A stretch of 64,000 nt of DNA from Actinomadura_C sp036008685 (GCA_036008685.1 DASYNF010000033.1:1-64000); one strand, 5' to 3'. Positions 9,118 to 18,277 are shown, numbered from the stretch's first letter. Notes: generated by a model not told the origin, from the letters alone. Made by a program: numbers and translations.

Positions 9118-9773
9118 TGCGGGTCCTGATCTGCGACGACCACGCCGTCTTCGCCGACTCCCTGGCGTTCGTCCTCGCCGACGCCGGTCACAGTGTGGCC
9201 GGCGTCGCCTACGGCGTCGAGGAGGCGCTGGCCCTGCTGCGCGCCGAGTTCGTGGAGGTCTGCCTCATCGATCTGCGCTTCCCCGCCGGCACCGTGCTCG
9301 ACCGCATGGCCGAACTCCGCTCGGCCGCCCCGGCGGCCAGGTTCGTCGTACTGTCCGGTTTTCTCGAGCAGGACGTCGTGGAGGCCGGCCTCGATGCCGG
9401 TGTTCGCGGGTTCGTCCACAAGGGGCAGCAGGCGGAGGACATCGTCGCCGCGCTCGCCCGGGTCCACGCGGGCGAGCTGGTGGTGGACCGTGGTGCCGCC
9501 GGCCGGTACGCCCGGGCCGAACGCCCTCGCGACCAGGCGCAGCTCGTCGCGCGGTTCCTCACCCCCCGCGAACGGGAGGTGCTGACCCGGCTGGCCCGCG
9601 GCGAGTCGACCGTGACCCTGGCCAAGGCCATGGGGGTCACGCGCAGCACCGCGCGCAGTCACGTGCAGAGCGTGCTGACCAAGCTCGGGGTGCACTCACA
9701 GCGCGAAGCGGTGATCGAGGCGGCCCGGCACGGCCTGGTCAGCGTCGAGAGGGGGGAGTGGCTCCTGCCGTGA
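9117..9773 (+). CDS. LuxR-family response regulator, partner of the soluble kinase
   Basis: A 218-residue regulator. The receiver domain has D7/D8, phospho-acceptor D52 in CLIDLRFP and the Lys in GFVHKG. The C-terminal LuxR HTH is at about 145-205 (LTPREREVLTRLARGES, then the recognition helix region TRSTARSHVQSVLTKLGV). The receiver is slightly unusual in having RFPAGT where most have a Pro two residues after the acceptor Asp. The start at 9117 overlaps the kinase stop. Its last 35 bases overlap the 3' end of the convergent secreted-protein gene, so the two mRNAs are complementary at their tails. Confidence 0.85.
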   Translation: MRVLICDDHAVFADSLAFVLADAGHSVAGVAYGVEEALALLRAEFVEVCLIDLRFPAGTVLDRMAELRSAAPAARFVVLSGFLEQDVVEAGLDAGVRGFVHKGQQAEDIVAALARVHAGELVVDRGAAGRYARAERPRDQAQLVARFLTPREREVLTRLARGESTVTLAKAMGVTRSTARSHVQSVLTKLGVHSQREAVIEAARHGLVSVERGEWLLP

Positions 9774-10869
9774 CGGCGGTGCACGGCGACGGTGCCGGGC
9801 TGCCGGGTGCCGGGCTGGGTGCCGGACTCGTGTCGTCGTCGTGGACCGGTGCCGGAGCGGTACGGCGCCCGTTGTGCGTCTTCATGATCGACTGCAGGTC
9901 CGGGTGGCCGTTCGTGCCGTCGGCCTCGCTCAGCGTGGGGCAGGCCCACTGCTCCTGCGGTCCCCAGGAATAGCTGATCTCGAGAACCGGCTCGGGTACG
10001 AGCCTCCGCCAGCGGGCCAGGATCTGCCGCAACTCGGCCTCGCTCGGCAGCCGGGTCACCCGCATGCCGCGGGAGCACTCCTGGCCGAAGACCTGGATCA
10101 CCGGCACGATCACGTCGCGCGGAATCCCGCCCGCGATCGCACCTCTCACCAGCCGGTCGATCTCGTTCATGGTGCACCGGCCGGTCCGGCCGAAGCAGGG
10201 ATAAGGATCAAGGCCGATGAGATCGACATGCGTGTTCCGCGGCCGCAGTGGACCGTATTCGTAGTCCGTGGCGGAGATGAAGGCCACCTGGCCGGGCGCG
10301 TGCGCGTTGATGTAGTCCGCGCGGCGCCGGATCTCGGGGACGAGCGCCGGGCAGCTCTTCGGATCCGGCTCGTCGGCGAGGTACCACCCGAAGACCTTCG
10401 GATGACGGCCCAGTTCGTCGACCAGGCCGGTGAAGGAGTCGAAGGGGATCTCGTAGGAGCCCTCACAGGAGGACGCGCCGACCCAGACCATGGCCGCCGC
10501 GCCGCGCGGCAGCGCGTTGATCTCGGCCTCGTCCGGGCCCACGTCGAACACGTCATAGCCGAGGGACGTCAGCTTGGGCCAGTCCGCCCGCGAGGTGTTG
10601 AGGGCCAGGTGCCTGGTGACGACGGGGGCGGTGGTTCCGGTGACCTGCGCGGTCGCGGTGGTGGAGGCGGCTCTGCCGCGCATGCGTCCCGCGAGGGCGG
10701 AGCGGCCCCCGCCGGCCGTCGTCACGGCGACTTCGGCGGTCGCCGGGGCGCTGCTCGACCGGTCGGCGGCCTCGGAGGTCTTGGGTTCCGTGGTGCCGCC
10801 CCACGGAAATGCCAGATAAGCGGCGAAAGCGATGCCGGCCGTGATCGATATGGGGGTGCGTTTTCTCAT
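9739..10869 (-). CDS. Secreted glycosidase-like protein at the edge of the polysaccharide cluster
   Basis: A 376-residue exported protein. The signal sequence (MRKRTPISITAGIAFAAYLAFP) is followed by a Ser/Ala/Thr-rich linker to about 85 and then a domain with alternating strand/helix character. Motifs typical of TIM-barrel glycoside hydrolases are visible: WYLADEPD (possible acid/base Glu), HVDLIGLDPYPC and EISYSWGPQ. The C-terminal 45 residues are Pro/Ser-rich. I cannot assign a GH family. GGGGAG 6 bases upstream supports the ATG at 10869 over an upstream start at 10923. The 3' end overlaps the convergent response-regulator gene by 35 bases. Its position next to the EPS genes suggests polysaccharide trimming or release, an inference only. 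Confidence 0.65.
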   Translation of the reverse strand: MRKRTPISITAGIAFAAYLAFPWGGTTEPKTSEAADRSSSAPATAEVAVTTAGGGRSALAGRMRGRAASTTATAQVTGTTAPVVTRHLALNTSRADWPKLTSLGYDVFDVGPDEAEINALPRGAAAMVWVGASSCEGSYEIPFDSFTGLVDELGRHPKVFGWYLADEPDPKSCPALVPEIRRRADYINAHAPGQVAFISATDYEYGPLRPRNTHVDLIGLDPYPCFGRTGRCTMNEIDRLVRGAIAGGIPRDVIVPVIQVFGQECSRGMRVTRLPSEAELRQILARWRRLVPEPVLEISYSWGPQEQWACPTLSEADGTNGHPDLQSIMKTHNGRRTAPAPVHDDDTSPAPSPAPGSPAPSPCTAVTAGATPPSRR

Positions 10870-11011
10870 CCGGAACTCCCCGGCATAGATGGCGATGACG
10901 TCGCCCGCAGTACTCCCGACCATAGGGGAGATCCACCCGTTATAAAGCGAGTGGCCACATCGTGCCGTCGTGTGGACAGCCCCGTTCCCTGGCGGACGGC
11001 GGGCCGAGGAC

Positions 11012-11830
11012 TCAGGCGGCGGGATTGGACCGGGGGGCGGTCTCGGGGGCCGGGGTGGCGGCCGGCTGTGCCGGGGGCGATTGCGGCCTGCCGGGCCGTG
11101 CCGGAGGCCGCCTGCCGCCCGGTGCCGCCGTCCGCTCGCCGGCTCGCGCCGCCGTCCGCGTCCCGGGCAGGGGAGGAACCTCGAGGCCGAGCAGGTGGCG
11201 CACGGTGTCGACGATCGCCATGAGGGTGGCCCTCGTGGAGGGATGAGACAGATAGACGGCGTCCACGGCCACCCGGGCGGGCACGATCCGCTCGATGTAG
11301 ACGCGCAGGTCCACCTCCTCGCCCGGGCCCAGCACGTCCATGTCGCGGAACCGCACCTCGGAGGGGCCGGTCAGCCCGGGGCGGAAGTCGAAGATCCAGC
11401 GCAGGTCCGGCGGATAGTGCACGGCCAGGTCCGGGGTCTCGGGGCGTGGTCCCACGAAGGTCATGTCGCCGCGCAGGATGTTCCAGAGCTGCGGGAGCTC
11501 GTCGAGCGACAGCTTGCGCAGCACCTTCCCGACCCGGGTGAGCCGCGGGTCGCCGTTGGCGGTGACCTTGAGCCCGCCCACACCGGTGCGCATCGTACGG
11601 AACTTGTAGAAGCGGAACGGCCGCCCGCCCTGTCCGAGCCGCACCTGCCGGAAGAGCCCCGGCCCGTGGCCGGTGAGCCGTACGAGCAGATAGATCACGA
11701 GCATGGGGGCGGCGAGCAGGAGGAGCGCGGCGCAGGCCCCGGCCACATCCAGGACGCGCCGGCCCCCGCTCGGCGGCATGCCCTCCCACGGCACGATGGG
11801 GTCCTGCGGGAGGTCGGCGGTGTCGGTCAT
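11012..11830 (-). CDS. Bacterial sugar transferase (initiating glycosyl-phosphate transferase)
   Basis: A 272-residue membrane enzyme of the PF02397 family that would transfer a sugar-1-phosphate to undecaprenyl phosphate to start repeat-unit synthesis. It has one N-terminal hydrophobic helix (about 20-50, GACAALLLLAAPMLVIYLLV). The catalytic region holds KFRTMR, the basic/acidic LRKLSLDELPQLWNILRGD motif and GPRPE. The usual four upstream membrane helices of WbaP-type enzymes are absent, so this is the short PglC-like class. The last 50 residues are Ala/Pro/Arg-rich and unlike the family. The ATG at 11830 lies 7 bases after the previous gene's stop; an overlapping TTG at 11848 is an alternative. 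It is the last gene of the main EPS operon. Confidence 0.87.
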   Translation of the reverse strand: MTDTADLPQDPIVPWEGMPPSGGRRVLDVAGACAALLLLAAPMLVIYLLVRLTGHGPGLFRQVRLGQGGRPFRFYKFRTMRTGVGGLKVTANGDPRLTRVGKVLRKLSLDELPQLWNILRGDMTFVGPRPETPDLAVHYPPDLRWIFDFRPGLTGPSEVRFRDMDVLGPGEEVDLRVYIERIVPARVAVDAVYLSHPSTRATLMAIVDTVRHLLGLEVPPLPGTRTAARAGERTAAPGGRRPPARPGRPQSPPAQPAATPAPETAPRSNPAA

Positions 11831-11837
11831 CGTGGGG

Positions 11838-12905
11838 TCACCATCCAAGTCCGGGCATCACATAGATGTCGCTGAAGACGGTCTTGATGACGTCGAGGTC
11901 GGCGTCCAGCCCCTGGTCGACGATCGTGGGGTCGAAGTGGGTGAACAGCCGGGCGCCGCGGGCCCGCCGGTCCAGCAGCCCGCGCCACAGGTGGTTGGGC
12001 CGGAGGCCGGGATCGGTGAGGTGGTAGACACCACCCTCGTAGTTCTGCCGCCATGTCCACACGTCGACGGCCGGCGCCCCCATGAGGATCGGGACGTCGA
12101 GCTCGGTCCGGAGGGTGCGCTCGGCGTGCCGGCGGTCGTGCGGATACCTTCCGGGAAATCCGGCGGCGAGCCGGCCGTTGAGGGTCACCATGCGGTCCCA
12201 GCCTCGCCGCCGGGCCTCCCGCCACGCCGTCCGCATGGCGAGTTCGGCGTCGACGATCCCGCCGTCGTACTCCTCGGCCGTGAGGATCTCGGGTGCGTAG
12301 TCGACCACGTCGACGGTCCCCGTGCGGAGGTAGCGCTCGACCGCCTCGAGCGTGCAGCGGGGATGGCGCCGGCGGAACTCGGCCGCGCAGTCGCGGGCCC
12401 ATCGGGAACCGGTGCCGGGCAGGCAGCCGGCGTCGGAGACATAGAAGTCGACGAGGATCTTCTTGCCCGGCGCGACCCGGGCGAGGTCGGCTCTGGCGGC
12501 GTGCAGGAAGGCGACGACGCCGTCGGCGCTCGGGATCCGGTCCTGGTAGCCCAGCTCGTCAGCGATCTTGACGCCGGCCACGCCGGGCCGCCGGGCCATC
12601 CCGGCGACGTAGTCCAGGGTCTGCCGCCACCGTCGCGGACCGGCGACCCAGGCGGCCGGCAGGTCGACCTCGATCCAGACGTTCAGGCCGCGGCGGGCCG
12701 CGGCGTCGATGCCACGGTCGAACGGGGTCTTCGCGGGCGGCGGGGCCGGCAGCCGCCGGGGCGCCACGGGGGTGGGCGCGAGCGTGCCGAGCCGGGCCGG
12801 CGGTGACGGCACGGGATCGGGGTGCGATGCCGCCGTCACGGCGGCCACACCGCCACCGATGAGCACCACGACGGCGGCGATGATCAGGAGCGGCCGGGTC
12901 CTCAT
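11838..12905 (-). CDS. Secreted or membrane-anchored glycosidase-like protein within the polysaccharide operon
   Basis: A 355-residue protein with a hydrophobic N-terminus (LLIIAAVVVLIGGGVAAVTA), a Pro-rich spacer to about 60 and a domain with the feel of a TIM barrel: LNVWIEVDLPAAW, GVKIADELGYQD, KILVDFYVSDAGC, VDVVDYAPEIL, DVWTWRQNYEGG. It has several buried acidic residues but no GH family I can name. It is built on the same plan as the protein at 9739-10869 (signal sequence, linker, about 280-residue catalytic-like domain), although the sequences are not obviously alike. The start overlaps the flippase gene's stop by 4 bp (ATGA), so it is translated with the EPS machinery. A role in cutting or editing the polymer is plausible but unproven. 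Confidence 0.65.
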   Translation of the reverse strand: MRTRPLLIIAAVVVLIGGGVAAVTAASHPDPVPSPPARLGTLAPTPVAPRRLPAPPPAKTPFDRGIDAAARRGLNVWIEVDLPAAWVAGPRRWRQTLDYVAGMARRPGVAGVKIADELGYQDRIPSADGVVAFLHAARADLARVAPGKKILVDFYVSDAGCLPGTGSRWARDCAAEFRRRHPRCTLEAVERYLRTGTVDVVDYAPEILTAEEYDGGIVDAELAMRTAWREARRRGWDRMVTLNGRLAAGFPGRYPHDRRHAERTLRTELDVPILMGAPAVDVWTWRQNYEGGVYHLTDPGLRPNHLWRGLLDRRARGARLFTHFDPTIVDQGLDADLDVIKTVFSDIYVMPGLGW

Positions 12906-14179
12906 GACGTCCCCCGTCGTATGCGCGCGAACGCCATCAGCACCACCGCGGTCGTCACCGTGTAGGAGATCGCGGACGCGATCGCCGCCCCCACGGCGCC
13001 GTAGCGCGGGATCAGGGCCAGGTCCAACACGGCCGTGACGAGCAGGCCCGCACCCTGCGCCCACGACGCCGCGCCGGGGCGGCCCACGCCGTACAGATAG
13101 GCCATGACCAGGCCGGAGACGCCATAGGTCACCAGCCCGCACAGCAGGATGTAGGTCGGCTCGACCGCGCCGCCGAAGGCGTCCCCGAACAGATGGGGCA
13201 GCACCATGCCGGTGAGCAGCGCGAGCACGGCGGCGGCGAGCACCGAGACGCCGAGCGCAGGGAGGATCATCCGGGCCGTCCGCCGCCCGGCCGTCACCCG
13301 GTCCTGCTTGGCGAAGTCGGGGTAGAGCACATAGTTGACCGCGAGCCCGGGCAGCTGCACCAGCTCGGCGAACTTGCTCGCCACCGTGTAGACCCCGAGG
13401 GAGGCCGGGCCCGCTATCGCGCCGAGGAAGGCCACGTCCAGGCGCAGGTTGAGCAGGTCGATGAGGCTGCCGATCTGCCCGCGCATGCCGTAGCCGGCCA
13501 TCCGCCGGGCCAGGCGCGGGTCCACGCGGCGCCACCCGGCGAAGAAACCGCGCCGCCACAGCCGTACGGCGATCCAGCCGGCGGCGGCGAGGTCGGCCAG
13601 GACCAGCGCCGCCAGGACCATCCCCATGCCGTACCAGGCGACGAGGAGGAGGAAGTACATGGGGAGGTAGACCGCCTCCTCGACGGCGATGGCGAGACTG
13701 GCCCCCCGCATGTCGCCGGTGCCCTGCAACAGCCCCTTGCCGACCGAGACGAACCCCTGGGTGAAGCACGGCACCGCGGCGGCGAGGGCGATGCCGAACC
13801 CGAACGACTCGAAGAACAGCCGGAACAGCAGCGGGCTGAGGAGCAGCCAGCACAGCCCGCCGAGGACCGCGCCCCCGACCGTGAGCGCCGCCAGCGTCGG
13901 CCGGACCCGCGTCTGGTCGTAGTCGTCTTTGGCCAGGAAGTACGGCGCCGCGCCGGGCAGGCCGCAGTTGGACAGGTGGGACATCACCCCGGGCAGGATC
14001 CGGACCAGGGTGAAGCCTCCCACCAGCGCGGGACCGCCCGCGCGGGCGACGAGAATGGTGGCGACGCCGAGGGAGCCCAGTGCGGCGACGCGCCCGGCGA
14101 TGTTGCCCATCATGAGCCCGGCGACGCGGCCGAGCCGGCCGGTGTGCCGCTCGACCGGTTCGGCGATCTCGGCGCTCAT
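12902..14179 (-). CDS. Wzx-type polysaccharide flippase (MATE/PST superfamily)
   Basis: A 425-residue integral membrane protein with about 12 hydrophobic helices, beginning at GLMMGNIAGRVAALGSLGVATILVA. It ends with a long hydrophobic pair (AQGAGLLVTAVLDLALIPRYG and AIASAISYTVTTAVVLM). The pattern and the loop LDVAFLGAIAGPASLGVYTVASKF are typical of PST-family lipid-linked oligosaccharide flippases. It would move undecaprenyl-linked repeat units to the outer face. It overlaps the polymerase gene upstream and the secreted-protein gene downstream by 4 bp each, indicating tight translational coupling. Confidence 0.85.
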   Translation of the reverse strand: MSAEIAEPVERHTGRLGRVAGLMMGNIAGRVAALGSLGVATILVARAGGPALVGGFTLVRILPGVMSHLSNCGLPGAAPYFLAKDDYDQTRVRPTLAALTVGGAVLGGLCWLLLSPLLFRLFFESFGFGIALAAAVPCFTQGFVSVGKGLLQGTGDMRGASLAIAVEEAVYLPMYFLLLVAWYGMGMVLAALVLADLAAAGWIAVRLWRRGFFAGWRRVDPRLARRMAGYGMRGQIGSLIDLLNLRLDVAFLGAIAGPASLGVYTVASKFAELVQLPGLAVNYVLYPDFAKQDRVTAGRRTARMILPALGVSVLAAAVLALLTGMVLPHLFGDAFGGAVEPTYILLCGLVTYGVSGLVMAYLYGVGRPGAASWAQGAGLLVTAVLDLALIPRYGAVGAAIASAISYTVTTAVVLMAFARIRRGTS

Positions 14180-15549
14180 GGGCGCACCCCCCTGCCGGTC
14201 CGTACGCCCCAGATCTCCAGGGCCGCGATCAGCCCGAACAGCGCCCAGCCGTGTCGATAGTGCAGGGTCTCGTAGAAGAACGCGGAGACCAGCATCGCCA
14301 CGACCATCGCGCCGAGCAGTTCGGGTCGTGGCGCGATGGCGGCGTATTCGGGTGCGAGGGCGTCGCGCCGGGCGATCCGGGCGCACTTGAGGATGAGCAC
14401 CGACAGCAGGACGACGAGCGCGAACCCGCCGGCGACCCCGCGTTCGAGGATCGCGGCGAGGTAGTCGTTGTGGGCCTCGCGGATGTAGGGCGCCTGGGCG
14501 GCGCGCATCCGCGCCTCGGTCTGGCCGGGGCCGATGCCGACCAGAGGGTGCGGCTGGTCCACGAGGAGGCGTGCCGACTCGGCCAGCACCGTGCTGCGCG
14601 AGTCGGAGCTCTCCCCGGCGACCCGGCCGACCGAGTCGCGCAGGATGGGGGAGTAGGAGCTCAGCCTGGCGATCCCGGCCTGGTAGTCGGTCGTGCTGAC
14701 CACGACGACGGCCCCGAGGCCGGCCAGGCCGAGCAGGGCGCCGGCGGCGATGGCCTGGTGCGCCTTGCCCTCCCGGATCAGCCGGAGGATCCACCCCGTG
14801 GTCAGCGCGCAGCCGAGGGCGAGCGCCCCGCCGTTGGAGCCGGTGAGGACCTCGGCCGCGAGCAGGATCGCGCAACAGGCCAGGCGCGGGCCCGTGCGCC
14901 TCGGCACCTGGGCCGCGCGGAGCACGAAGAACGTGCAGATGAAGTAGTTGGAGGCATAGTTGGCGTCGCCGAGGGTGAAGGTGGTCCGTTCGCCTCCCCC
15001 CGCCCACTGGCCGGACAGCGCGTGGATCCCGGCGACGTAGCCGGCGATCATGACCCCGGCGTAGAAGGTCCCGATGTAGGCCCACGCCTTGAAGGCCGCC
15101 ATGAGCAGACGGCGGTCCCGGCCCATGTTGGCGATGGCCACCGCCCAGAACAGGACGAACAGGTCCTTGGCCAGGGTCAGGGCCCCGGTGTTCATCACCA
15201 CCGCGGCGATCCCGCCGGCCACCACGGTCAGCAGGGCCGGCACCAGGAACGGCCAGTACAACGCGTATCCGCCGCCGCTCGCCCACAGGACGGTGGTCAG
15301 CAGCAAGGCCACCAGGAGGAGGTCGGGGAGTCCGGTGTTGCCGGGGCCCGGCCCGAGACCGGCCGGCATGAGCAGCGGCAGTGAGGCGATGGAGACGACC
15401 ACCACGACGGCGGCGAAGGACCACCTGCTCCGCGGCCGCCCGGCGGATGGCCCGGACCCCGGCGGCACGGCGTCCACCAGGTCGTCGCGCGGAACGCTGC
15501 GGGGGCCCGCCGGCGCCTTGATGCCCGGTGCGCTGATGCCGAGTCCCAC
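14176..15549 (-). CDS. Wzy-like polymerase / O-antigen ligase family protein
   Basis: A 457-residue polytopic protein with about 11-12 helices. A large outside loop precedes the signature region, and EAHNDYLAAILERGVAGG matches the Wzy_C/O-antigen ligase pattern (H-N-x-Y-L, then E-x-G). The expected job is polymerisation of lipid-linked repeat units or ligation to an acceptor. The start is set by a strong GGAGGAGGG element 2 bases before GTG at 15549; the upstream in-frame ATG at 15606 lacks such a site. The stop overlaps the flippase start. Confidence 0.82.
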   Translation of the reverse strand: MGLGISAPGIKAPAGPRSVPRDDLVDAVPPGSGPSAGRPRSRWSFAAVVVVVSIASLPLLMPAGLGPGPGNTGLPDLLLVALLLTTVLWASGGGYALYWPFLVPALLTVVAGGIAAVVMNTGALTLAKDLFVLFWAVAIANMGRDRRLLMAAFKAWAYIGTFYAGVMIAGYVAGIHALSGQWAGGGERTTFTLGDANYASNYFICTFFVLRAAQVPRRTGPRLACCAILLAAEVLTGSNGGALALGCALTTGWILRLIREGKAHQAIAAGALLGLAGLGAVVVVSTTDYQAGIARLSSYSPILRDSVGRVAGESSDSRSTVLAESARLLVDQPHPLVGIGPGQTEARMRAAQAPYIREAHNDYLAAILERGVAGGFALVVLLSVLILKCARIARRDALAPEYAAIAPRPELLGAMVVAMLVSAFFYETLHYRHGWALFGLIAALEIWGVRTGRGVRP

Positions 15550-15595
15550 GATCCCTCCTCCGTGTGTCCGCGTGCTCCAGGCCCGGGCCGCGCGA

Positions 15596-16837
15596 TCAGC
15601 CGGCACGGTGATGCGGCCGGCGCGTCACCCCCCGATAGGTCTCGTCCAGCACCCCGCCGAGGAACTCCGGTGAGAAGCGGTCACCGAGCCGCTCCCGCGC
15701 GCCCTCGGCCATCCGCCGGGCCCGCGCCGGGTCGTCGAGCAGGTAGGCGATCGCGCCGGCGAGCTGAGCGGGGTCCTGCGGAGGTACGAGCAGTCCCGTC
15801 TCACCCGCCTGGACGAGGTCCTGGTTGGACGGCACGGCCGTGGCCACCAGAGGGATCCCCGCCCCGATGGCCTCCACCAGCACGCAGGGCAGGCCCTCCC
15901 AGCGGCTGGCCATCGCCATCACGTCGAAGGCGGGGAGCACGTCGGCCACGTCGTCGCGGTGGCCGAGCCAGCGCATCCGCCCTTCCAGCCCCAGCCCGCG
16001 CGTCAGGCGGTCGAGGTCGCCGGCCATCGGGCCGCCCCCGGCCCACAGCCCGAACACGTCCTCGGGCAGCCGGGCGATGGCCCGAGCGAAGATCTCCGGG
16101 CCCTTCTGGAAGGTCAGCCTGCCGATCGAGCCGACGACCTTGACACCGAGCGGCAGATCGAGCCTGCGCCTGGCCTGGGCCCTGCCGCTGGAACCGCCGG
16201 TGTAGGCCGCGACCTCGACGGCCGGCCAGGAGAGCCGGATCCGTTCGGCGGAGGCGAGCCCGAGGCGAAGGGCGGTCGTGACGGTCTCCGAGCCGATCGC
16301 GAGAAAGGCGTCCGTGTGCTTGGCGGCCATCCGCTCCATCCGGATGTAGGTCCGCCGGCGTGGCCACGACTGGAACTCGTGGAAGGGAAAGCCGTGCCAG
16401 GTGTGCACGATCCGGGGCACGCCCGCGCGGGCCGCGGCGAGACGGCCGATCACGCCGCCCTTGGCGCTGTGGGTGTGCACCACGTCGTAGCCGCCTTCGG
16501 CCAGCACCCGGGTGAGCGTCCGCAGTGCGGCCAGGTCGTCCCGCGGCGAGATCTGCGGCACGAGGCTGCGAACCTGGACGATCTCCATTCCGTTCGCGTG
16601 GGCCCGCGGGGTCAGGTCCCCGGCCGCGGCGGCCGCGACGGCGCGCTCGCCGTGCAGTACGTCATCACCCGGGCCGGCGCCCCCGGCATCGCCCGCCTTG
16701 CTGTCGATCCCCACGCCGCCCGTCACGATGGTGCGCTCGTACGACTCCGGATCCAGCGCCAGGGCGCCGTTGAGCGCCACCTGTCCGGCGCCGCCGTTGA
16801 ACCGCGTGATGACCGTCGCGACCCGCAACTTCGTCAT
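15596..16837 (-). CDS. GT4-family glycosyltransferase
   Basis: A 413-residue GT-B enzyme of the GT4 type. The N-terminal Rossmann half has TVITRFNGGAGQVA and YDVVHTHSAKGG. The C-terminal half contains VGSIGRLTFQKGP and the EX7E motif in EGLPCVLVE, the usual nucleotide-sugar binding site. It would add one sugar of the repeat unit at the cytoplasmic face. An unusual Ala/Gly/Asp-rich insertion of about 35 residues (around 40-75) interrupts the N-terminal domain. The start overlaps the stop of the dehydratase gene by 4 bp. It is the only classical glycosyltransferase in the cluster, so others must act from elsewhere or the repeat unit is simple. Confidence 0.85.
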   Translation of the reverse strand: MTKLRVATVITRFNGGAGQVALNGALALDPESYERTIVTGGVGIDSKAGDAGGAGPGDDVLHGERAVAAAAAGDLTPRAHANGMEIVQVRSLVPQISPRDDLAALRTLTRVLAEGGYDVVHTHSAKGGVIGRLAAARAGVPRIVHTWHGFPFHEFQSWPRRRTYIRMERMAAKHTDAFLAIGSETVTTALRLGLASAERIRLSWPAVEVAAYTGGSSGRAQARRRLDLPLGVKVVGSIGRLTFQKGPEIFARAIARLPEDVFGLWAGGGPMAGDLDRLTRGLGLEGRMRWLGHRDDVADVLPAFDVMAMASRWEGLPCVLVEAIGAGIPLVATAVPSNQDLVQAGETGLLVPPQDPAQLAGAIAYLLDDPARARRMAEGARERLGDRFSPEFLGGVLDETYRGVTRRPHHRAG

Positions 16838-18276
16838 GGCTTCCCCCCGCGGCCCGCGTACCGTGCCGGGTGATATTCGGGCAGGATCCGCCGCATGAGC
16901 AGCCGCACCTCCGCGTCGTCGTCGGTGTCCGCGGCGATGGACAGGAGCTCGAGCAGCTGTGTCAGCTCGGCCGGCAGCGGCCCGGGACGGCTGGCCCAGA
17001 TCTTCCGATGAGCCGTACGGACCCGCCGCTCCCCGTCGGCGAAGACCTTCTCGGCGAGCTTTTCGCCCGGCCCGAGGCCGCTGAACCGTACGTTGACCTC
17101 GGGCAGCCGGAGCTGCTCGGCGTAGCGGTAGACGACGTCGAGCACGGGGACGGGTTCGCCCATGTCGAGGACGAAGGTCTCGGCCTCCTCCGCCAGGGCG
17201 GTCGCCTCGAGCACCAGACCGGCGGCCTCGTTCGCGGTCATGAAGTGCCGGGCCACCTGGGGATGGGTGATGGTCATGGCCTCGTCCCGCGAGAGGTGGG
17301 CGGCGAGCAGTGACAGCAGCGAGCCGGGCGATCCGATCACATCGCCGCACCGCACGGCGGCGAAGCGGGTGCGGCCTCCCGCCGCCGTCTGCAGGACGAG
17401 CTCCGACAGCCGCTTGGTGGCCCCGAGGACCGAGGAGGGGTCGGCGGCCTTGTCGGTCGACACCAGCGCCATCCGGTCGGCCTCGTGGCCGACCGCCGCG
17501 TCCACGACGTGCCGGGTGCCGAGCACGTTCGTGCGGACGGCCGCGGCGGGCCGGCGTTCCGAGGCGGCCAGGCAGTGCTGCTGGGCGGTGTGGAAGACGA
17601 GCTCCGGCCGGGTCGCCTCGAAGACGTCCTGGATGCCGCGCCGATCCCGTACGTCCGCCCGCGCGGCCGTGACCCGGTCCGGGTCGAGCCGGCCGGGGCC
17701 GCTGACCTGGCCGCGCACCCGATCGAGGCCCTCACCGTCCTCGTCCAGCAGGACCAGCATGGCCGGGTCGAGCCGCCCGATCTGCCGGCACAGCGCGGAG
17801 CCGATCGAGCCGCTCACACCGGTGACCAGGACCCGGCGTCCCGCGACCAGGCGCCGGGCCCGTTCGCCGGCCATGACCACCTCGTCGCGGCCCATCAGGC
17901 AGGACAGCCGTAGCTCCCGGAGGTCGTCGACCCGAACGGAGCGCCTGCCCGGAGGCAGGTAGCGTACGGCCAGCCCGGCGGCCCAGGCACGCTCGGCGAG
18001 CAGCGCGGCCCGCGCCTGCGGCAGTCCCGTGAGAGCCAGCAGGGCCGCCCGCGCACCGGTCCACCCCGCGATCTCCATGATCTCGTCCGTACGGCCCAGC
18101 ACGGGCAACCCGCAGACCGGGCCTTCGTGTTCGTCGTCGACGAAGCCGACCGGGCTCAGGTCCGTGGCGCCGTCGCGCAGGGCCATGGCCAGGGCCTGCC
18201 CCGTCGCTCCCGCCCCGATGACCAGCGCCGGTTTCCCCGGCCGGCGTGGATCGCGGCGCCGCACGTACCTGCGCAT
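16834..18276 (-). CDS. CapD-like nucleoside-diphosphate-sugar dehydratase/epimerase, lacking the membrane domain
   Basis: A 480-residue protein with two Rossmann units. The first resembles the CoA-binding-type domain of CapD/WbpM proteins (ALVIGAGATGQALAMAL). The second is the SDR catalytic domain with GVSGSIGSALCRQI (NAD binding), STDKAADPSS and the catalytic GATKR lysine, where a hydrophobic residue replaces the SDR Tyr as in 4,6-dehydratases. It probably forms a 4-keto-6-deoxy sugar for the neighbouring aminotransferase. Family members usually have four N-terminal membrane helices, absent here. GGAG five bases upstream favours ATG 18276; a GTG at 18291 would overlap the aminotransferase gene. 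Confidence 0.82.
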   Translation of the reverse strand: MRRYVRRRDPRRPGKPALVIGAGATGQALAMALRDGATDLSPVGFVDDEHEGPVCGLPVLGRTDEIMEIAGWTGARAALLALTGLPQARAALLAERAWAAGLAVRYLPPGRRSVRVDDLRELRLSCLMGRDEVVMAGERARRLVAGRRVLVTGVSGSIGSALCRQIGRLDPAMLVLLDEDGEGLDRVRGQVSGPGRLDPDRVTAARADVRDRRGIQDVFEATRPELVFHTAQQHCLAASERRPAAAVRTNVLGTRHVVDAAVGHEADRMALVSTDKAADPSSVLGATKRLSELVLQTAAGGRTRFAAVRCGDVIGSPGSLLSLLAAHLSRDEAMTITHPQVARHFMTANEAAGLVLEATALAEEAETFVLDMGEPVPVLDVVYRYAEQLRLPEVNVRFSGLGPGEKLAEKVFADGERRVRTAHRKIWASRPGPLPAELTQLLELLSIAADTDDDAEVRLLMRRILPEYHPARYAGRGGKP

Positions 18277-18277
18277 G

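Noticed and set aside
14180..15424. N-terminal extension of the flippase frame to 15424
   Set aside because: This part is out of frame within the polymerase gene. The true start at 14179 overlaps the polymerase stop and begins membrane-protein-like sequence.
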